Origin: Sipunculus nudus
Taxonomy: Eukaryota > Annelida > Sipuncula > Golfingiida > Sipunculidae
Reading direction: 5' to 3'
Length of the DNA: 64,000 nucleotides
Assembly: GCA_026874595.1 (NCBI GenBank)
Contig: CM049313.1
Location: 58,921,159 to 58,985,158 of the forward strand
Part shown: positions 57,431-64,000 of the stretch, piece after piece
How positions within the stretch are numbered: the stretch's first letter is position 1
Layout: each line of letters begins with the position of its first letter
The notes under the pieces: model-generated
Databases searched by the model: none
What the model was told of the DNA's origin: nothing
What the model saw: the letters and a program-made list of their open reading frames with translations, nothing else
Position numbers and translations under genes: made by a program

Positions 57431-60400
57431 ATAAGCTCTATCCGATAGAGTTTGACATGTGACTGATTCTTCCATAACAGCTGCTAGCTCTGAATGTTTT
57501 TGAGATAGCATGGGTTAGCGTAGGGATGGCTGACAGCGGATTGCTAAAATTATAACCAGCATGGCTACCCATGCAAGGACACATAAGAATATTCTTAAAA
57601 TAATTATCAAGAAAAAACATGGGGACAAGGGTTTTGGGATGGACTATACTTTTATGCAAATGCCAAATATTAAATGCACTCTGGATAAAATGTACAATTT
57701 AATAATAAATTGTGAGAAAAAATAGAAATAAACATATCACAGTTGCTTATATACCAAGGGATATTTTACAAAAGATACAAGAAATAAAGCCATTTTTAGA
57801 TAATATACCCAAGCCTTGTTCATATAATTATGTATACAAGATCAGTGTGACCTAACAATCGCTGTATCTATTCATTTCCACGTATAATAAACCCATGAAT
57901 CATTTAACAACGAGGAAACTGTCTTTGATGAAAACAAAATGCATGCACAAAAGGACAGTTTGGGAAAACCGATCAGACAAAAACAGCCAAGTTGACTAAA
58001 TAAAGAACAGCATTAATAGGAGACAAGATGTCAGGAAACAAGGTACAGAGGGGCCTGGTCATAGAAATGACCCGCTGTCATAAAGCTGGAGCAAGTTAAC
58101 AAATGAATCCATGTCATGCCATGGGTCCATTCATGGCTGCTTTGTGATTTGGTAGGTTTTACATGTCATCATATGGTAAGCATACAGACTGTGTGCTTTG
58201 TACATTTCTCTGGCCAAAATATCAGGGCAAACTTACACAAACACTATGGGTTACCGCATGCTATATAGGTCAGATAAATCTGGGACAGTCTCTACTGGCA
58301 ACAGCTTTTCTCAACAAAAGGTTGCCTCTCAGCTACATTTCACCTCAGCACTGTAAACTATGGGTAAAACATGCCAATGTTTTTTGTCACATGTTTTCAG
58401 ATAGTAATAAAATAATTGGGAAAGAGAATAGAGGTTATTTTTCAGTGTATTTCCATGGCCTGTTGTTGTCACTGCTGAGTGAGGGTAAATGTAACTGTAT
58501 GATATAAATACGTTACTGTCAGATCTTTTGGATTTAAAGGGACCTTTTCATTAACAAAATGACAATTCCTTGAACCTTTCATAAAAATAGGCAAGAAAAC
58601 ATTGACCCCACCACATACAGGTTGTTCATTTTATTTATATCCACATTTTTATAACATTAAAATATCCAAACACTATCAACAAGGACATCTGGTGGCAAAC
58701 CAGAGTTTTATAAAGGGCCTTTTGCAACTTGTAACCTTTCAACTTCCAAATGTTTACAACCAAGTACCTTAGATTACATGGTTTTTCTGTTTGTCAACAT
58801 TGGTGCATGCACCCTGTTTACTAGCAACTTGCAGATTAACAAGCTTATATATCTGTCAACAGGGCATTATAAGAAATTTTCTGAACAGCAGTTACCAAAA
58901 TTTCATTGGTATGTACACTGAGTAAACCAGATATCACATTAAAACTACAGAAAGGTAGCAGAATAGCTGACTTTAAGGTTTTATATGTATAGGAATAAGA
59001 GTGACCTGTCATTTAGACATCAGACCAAATCTATGTGGTTCTAAGAGGGATTTGAACCAGGGACTACCTTCTCCATAGTTTGAGACCTCAAGGGCAGATC
59101 CAGGATTTTGGAATGGTGAGGGTCCAACCCAGTCTCAAAAGAAAACCTAGAAAAGGTTCCTAGATCAAGAAATGGAGGAGTCCACATCAGAAATATTGGT
59201 TTGAATCCATGAAAAAAAAAGGTCCAGACCCCCTGAACCCTCTCTGGATTTGCCGCTGCTCCTTAACATTCAGGTTCAAATCCAGTAAGACTGTTTTGCC
59301 TTAGTGGAGGCATGTGCTCTACTCAGTGCTCTCTAGCTGATTTTAATCCAGGACCAGCTGGCCTGGGTGTCACTGAGACAGTAGGTATCTGTCCAATGAT
59401 ACTAAATACCTCTTTCATCTGACAGTAAGTGCAACAATATTTAATGAGCATAAAAGAGAAGAGGCTTATACTTTATTATTAGTAAATAAGGTCATAATCA
59501 GCCACTCCTTAGTTCACGTTTTTCACAGGTTTCAATCAACACAGACTGAGCTATACCCTGGGTAACACACTTTCTTCAATGCAGCTATCATTGCAAAAGA
59601 CTAATAATAGCCCTGCACTAAATATTTGTTTTTCTTCTTCTTCTGAGACCCTTTTTATTGATATGGTTTCTGTACAGCAGGTGCTCAGACAAAAAAAAAC
59701 CTGCCATGACCTACTTTTCATCAGCTCTGTTGGTCACAGCTTGCACAGTGAATGGTATACAGATATAAAAAATGTTCACGCTTTGCCAGCTGTGGAAATG
59801 CTGGGTTGTATTTGATATGAATGAACCATTTATGTTTTTTATAGCTAGTCATGTTTACTTGATTGGGATCATGTGTTTGCCTGTAGTTGTGGTTCAAATG
59901 AGATTGGTACAGGCCTTGTCCACTATGTTGTAATAAATAATCCAAGTTTCTCACATTTCATTGAGGACTAACAGTTTGTCAACTCCTGTGACTGATATTT
60001 ATTTGTGTTTTTGCTGTATATATGTGATGTTGCTATATTCATGACTTGTTGTATTTTTACAAGCTCACTTAAATGCACTCAAAATTGGCACCTAGAACAC
60101 TCTCATGATGTTAGATTCCCTCAGGTCAAATATTTTACATATATTACACATATTACATAAACACTTATTCGATCATACTGTTTCTAAAATGCTGTTTTTC
60201 CTACTATATTTTGGGTGGTACTTTCCTACTATATTTTGGGTGGTACTAAATGAAAGACCAATCACCATAAACAACGTGATTGTCTTTCAGACTTGAGCAA
60301 CTACAATCTCAAGACAAGGTTGCCCTTAGCCAGGATATTTTGCATTTAACACTGTTATTGATTAAAATTAAACTGACTGGCTTTCAGGGTTATAACTAGA

Positions 60401-61072
60401 CAAATTTGAGTGCTAGCTAAATTTAAAGACATTGGTGAAGCAAATGCAGTTGTCCAATTACATAAAGGATTCCAGGTATTCCACATTTTATCATGCATAA
60501 ATTATAAAAATGTAATGTATTTCCACTAAAAGTGCACACACTTGGTTTTGTCATCTTTGCATTGTTCTATATTTTATAACTATTTTTTAATGATTATTTT
60601 GGCTCTTTGATGATTCATTTTTGTAAACATACTTGTGAGGTACAAATTTAATGCAGTTAGGGGGGATAAATAACCAATGTTTCATTGCTGATTTTTTTTG
60701 CCAGTCAGTCAGTTGTAAATGTTAGCTTTGTTCCAGTCAGCAGAAGCTGTGCCTGGCTACTCCCGAATGGCTCTGACTGGCGTGCTATAAGCCTGCTGGA
60801 TGCCAATTTCATTATATGCAAAACCAATTTCCTCTGGTGCCAAAAGACTTATCATATCACCTTAGGGAGTGAACGTACTTTTTTACTGATACATAATCAA
60901 TTGCAGATCAAAGTTCCAGCAGGATTCATTGCTTATAAAATGAGTTGAGTCCTGAGCCATGTATTTATATATAATATGTATCTTATTCTTCACAGCTGTT
61001 AAATCCCTGGCAAACTGTGTGTTTTTCTATTCAGACAATACTCAGTCATGACAAAATTCATTTTTTTTTTAA
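57431..61072. other. no gene seen; scattered small repeats
   Basis: Contains an inverted copy of the TTAA-type MITE family at about 58537-58975 (TTTAAAGGGACCTTTT at the left edge). A possible small MITE lies between CAGATCCAG (59095) and CTGGATTTG (59252). A direct repeat CCTACTATATTTTGGGTGGT is at 60200 and 60226. No ALDH N-terminal exon is found. Confidence 0.4.
58537..58975 (-). mobile_element. TTAA-type MITE, copy 4 (inverted)
   Basis: It begins TTTAAAGGGACC, the inverse of the GGTCCCTTTAA end at 10825, and runs through AAATAGG, TTTGCAACTTGTAACCTTTC-like blocks shared with the other copies. Confidence 0.45.
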
Positions 61073-61745
61073 CTAGAATACGGATAGTCGACAAGCGACT
61101 ATGTGTATCCACCAAAATCAGAGTAGGACAGGTGAAGTGAGGCATGGATTGAGTGGCAAGGGGAAATAGAGTTACATGTGTCACATATTAGAATGGATGT
61201 CTGCCACGTAAACATGATTGTAGGTGGCGCCACCTGTTATTTTAACAAGAAACGATCCAAGATGTATACACATGCAAAATTTCAGGAGGAAAAGTCAAAC
61301 CACTACAGAGATGTGAGTGATTTTATCCCAAGGCAGACAAACAGGTGGACGCTGTGCAAAAATGGCTTCAGGTGGCGCCACCATTTTTGTGTATGTTATA
61401 AAGCTATCCAAGGGCTACATTTGTGTATTTTTTATTTTCCTGATTGGTCAAATGGTTCCTGAGATATGAGCTTGGATGTCTGCAGCGTGAACGTGAATGT
61501 AGGTGGCGCCATCTGTCAAAAAATCAAGAAAGCTATCTAGGATGTATACACATGCCGAATTTCAGGTGAATTAGTCAAACCACTGCAGGGATATGAGTGA
61601 TTTTAACCCAAGGCAGGTGAACAGATGGACACTGTGCAAACATGGTTGCAGGTGGTGCCACCATTTTTTGTGTATGTTATAAAGCTATCCAAGAGCTACA
61701 TTTGAACAAAATTTTTTCCCTGATCGGTCAAATGGTCAAATATGA
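61073..61745 (-). mobile_element. Helitron-like element, inverted relative of 8400-9265
   Basis: On the minus strand it ends ATAGTCG, loop CTTGT, CGACTAT, then CCGTATTCTAG and T. The body matches the 273-bp units of the copy at 8400-9265, including GGTGGCGCCACC palindromes at 61223, 61372 and 61502. Its 5' part appears truncated near 61745. Confidence 0.72.
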
Positions 61746-62461
61746 TCTAATTGTAAATTTTATGTGCTTTTTTCCTGGAAAATGATTTCTTTTTCCCCAT
61801 GTTCTCTATTTGCAAGGTCATGAGATTCAGATGAGAATGATACACATGCCTAGATAGTTGACTTCCATATTGTTCATAGGAGTCTACAAAAGATTATTTA
61901 GTTTGCACCAGTGATGCTAAAATGTGCATAGCAAAATATAATTACTGATATTAATGATATATAAATTTTTGTTCTTTGATTTGTCATATATCTTATATAA
62001 ATTACTCCATTAATTACTCAGAAGCAGACAAAGTTAAACAAGTATGTCAATTTACTTAAACACATAACAATCTGGCATATTTGGAAAAAATACATGCATA
62101 AACTCATATTTTCTTTATGTTGACAAAAAAAAAATTTGGAATTAAATTTAATTTTAGATAAACATTTGGATAATAACTCACCTGCAGTATCAAATTGAAA
62201 AAGATTTTTTTTTTGGGGGGGGGGGGGGCGTCAAAGTCAAAAGTATGGCACCTGGTCAAGTTCTATCAAATTTCACACTATATGGGTAAAAAAAATAAAA
62301 TATACCTCAGGTCCCTTATGTAACATCATAACACAGACAATACAGAACATCCAGCTGGAATGAAAACATGTATCATTTTCATGAAATATTTGATGTAACT
62401 TAATTTTCTGGTAATTCTGAGTCTTGTCTGCCAAGAAAAATACTTGCTTTTATCATACTCA

Positions 62462-62696
62462 CAGGGCTCAACATTAACCAGGTGAAAGTACCTTCCCAGT
62501 GGGACAAGTTCAATCTAGCTTTACTTGTCCCACATGATAATATTGAGGAGGCCTTTGGGTAAAGGTTTATACTGGACCTGCTTGCTAAGGCAAGTAAAGG
62601 CTCCCCATTTTGTCTGCCCTCAGGCCACCACATTTTTGTGGAACTTTTACTTTTACTTGCCCTTGTCAAGTAGTTACCTATAAAAATCGAGCCCTG
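62462..62696. mobile_element. hAT-type MITE with CAGGGCTC ends
   Basis: CAGGGCTC at 62462 and GAGCCCTG ending at 62696 frame 235 bp containing the imperfect inverse CTTTACTTG/CAAGTAAAGG. CAGGGCTC termini are common in hAT MITEs. No clear 8-bp duplication is seen. Confidence 0.55.
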
Positions 62697-63140
62697 ATTC
62701 AAACCAGCAGCTGGTAAAAGTATGTAATCATATGTCCTAAATAATCACTTTTCTACCAGAATGGTAAGTGTAATGTCACACCTGGCTGCAACTAAACAAC
62801 AACTGACTTATGGCATGCACTATTTATTTTACTTTTTTTTCAGTAAACCTTCAAGAATCTTTCATGTTAATCATTAACTGGAGAACACTACTTGCATGCT
62901 TGAAGTAGATTTAACAAAATATTTACAAGGCCATGATTTTTGGATAGTAATGCCTAAGTTAATATAATTACAAAGCTGTAACTACAGTTTGTAAGGATGC
63001 CTCAAAGTATATATGATGAATTATGATGACATTCAATATTTGTCAATAGCCCCTAAATTGTACTAATGAATGAAAAAGCTTAAACAGGCTCTACACCAAT
63101 CACAATACATTATTTAAGCAAAATTTATGCTCTTATAATA

Positions 63141-63617
63141 TACTGTGGTTGGCTTTATATTCGCGAGGCCGAAATTTCGCAACTTCTTCATTTTTAACAT
63201 TCCGCTAGGGTGTCAAATTTGCAATTGCAAAAGAACCTATAAAATCTATGTACAGCAGTATTTGTATTGATTTTAAAATATAGAATTAATCCTACAATAC
63301 CTTACTCATTTCTGGTTTAGTCATTCACTTTGACCGGTGTCACAATTGACATATCTCATATGATTTCTAAGTGTTTTACAATGACTAATGCTTGTATGCA
63401 AGGGCCAGTTTGGATACCATGCACAGACAAGTTGTGACTATAGGTTGTTTCCATAGGTCTAAGAAGTAATCTGTTTGTGCAGATACATCATCCCCTCTTG
63501 TTCATCTTAGTTGATGGGGAATTTTATTCCTGAGGGTTTCATATTCACGATTATGTTACATTCGCAAATATCACAAAATTAAAACCCTTGCGAATAAAAA
63601 GGCAACCAACCACAGTA
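63141..63617. mobile_element. 477-bp MITE with TACTGTGGTTGG ends
   Basis: Perfect 12-bp inverse ends (TACTGTGGTTGG and CCAACCACAGTA), extending imperfectly to a TTATTCGC/GCGAATA block. Copies of TTCGC/GCGAA are also scattered inside. A partial relative lies near 25040-25165. Confidence 0.75.
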
Positions 63618-64000
63618 TTAGAACTTAAGAAGTGATATACAATTTGCAATGTCATAAAAATAATCAAAACAGGAAAAATATGATATATTCTTCTTAAAAC
63701 ACCAAAGAATCATGTAAAATATTTAAATTTTGTTTTATCAAAGCTTAACTGAAGTCTTTTACAACCTTCATTAAAAAAACTTGATTTATGTTTATGGTGT
63801 AGGCAGTGCAGGTCTAAGAGATAACAATGGAGTTAGCAAGCTGCTAAGGTTGTGTATTTAATACACCAAATGAACTGGCCAATATTTTAGACCACACCAG
63901 TCATAAGTGATGTCTCAGGTCACCAGAACTGTCAATCAAGCCATGTGGGTGGGGCAGGCCACACAGCCTGTCAATCACTGCTCATGTATTTGAAATCCAT

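Noticed and set aside
62400-62702. 100-residue minus-strand frame near 62.5 kb
   Set aside because: It coincides with the CAGGGCTC-ended MITE and has no recognisable domain.

Overview
The window is AT-rich, intron-rich animal genomic DNA. Two spliced genes point towards each other across about 12.6 kb of repeat-filled DNA, and their introns are full of DNA transposons, Helitron-like elements, MITEs and minisatellites. Several repeat styles resemble what I know from mollusc genomes: hairpin-headed elements followed by CCGT arrays, AGGTGGCGCCACCT palindromes and AGGTCA-rich tandem blocks. A lophotrochozoan, probably a marine mollusc, is my best inference, but nothing proves it.

Gene 1 (+ strand, 932-14841, 14 exons, complete) encodes a 408-residue protein. 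It has an N-terminal C3HC4 RING finger, a charged coiled-coil middle, a conserved-looking alpha/beta region and a C-terminal Cys/His cluster resembling a UBR-type zinc finger. I assembled it by matching splice sites and reading phase across every junction. It looks like an E3 ubiquitin ligase, and I do not recognise a named family.

Gene 2 (- strand, 50673 down to 27463, 11 exons visible, 5' end missing) is an ALDH2/ALDH1-class aldehyde dehydrogenase. All catalytic and NAD-binding landmarks in the visible 396 residues are intact. The first exons, encoding roughly 100 or more residues, are not found between 50674 and 64000 and probably lie beyond the window.

Mobile DNA. A 4.55-kb piggyBac element (31064-35614) with both TTAA target copies and matching ends sits in an ALDH intron; its transposase is broken. 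A hAT remnant (5527-7167) lies in an intron of gene 1. Two Helitron-like families end in a hairpin, then CTAG, then T. Helentron/HINE-like elements, with a subterminal inverted repeat, core satellite and 3' hairpin, occur at 16553-19153, 21970-24392, 38110-39490 and as a nested inverted cluster at 40783-47763. There are several TIR MITEs and at least seven minisatellites, one of which is built from the 3' splice site and start of exon 11 of gene 1.

The reading frames outside these genes and the transposase remnants look like repeat translations or chance frames.
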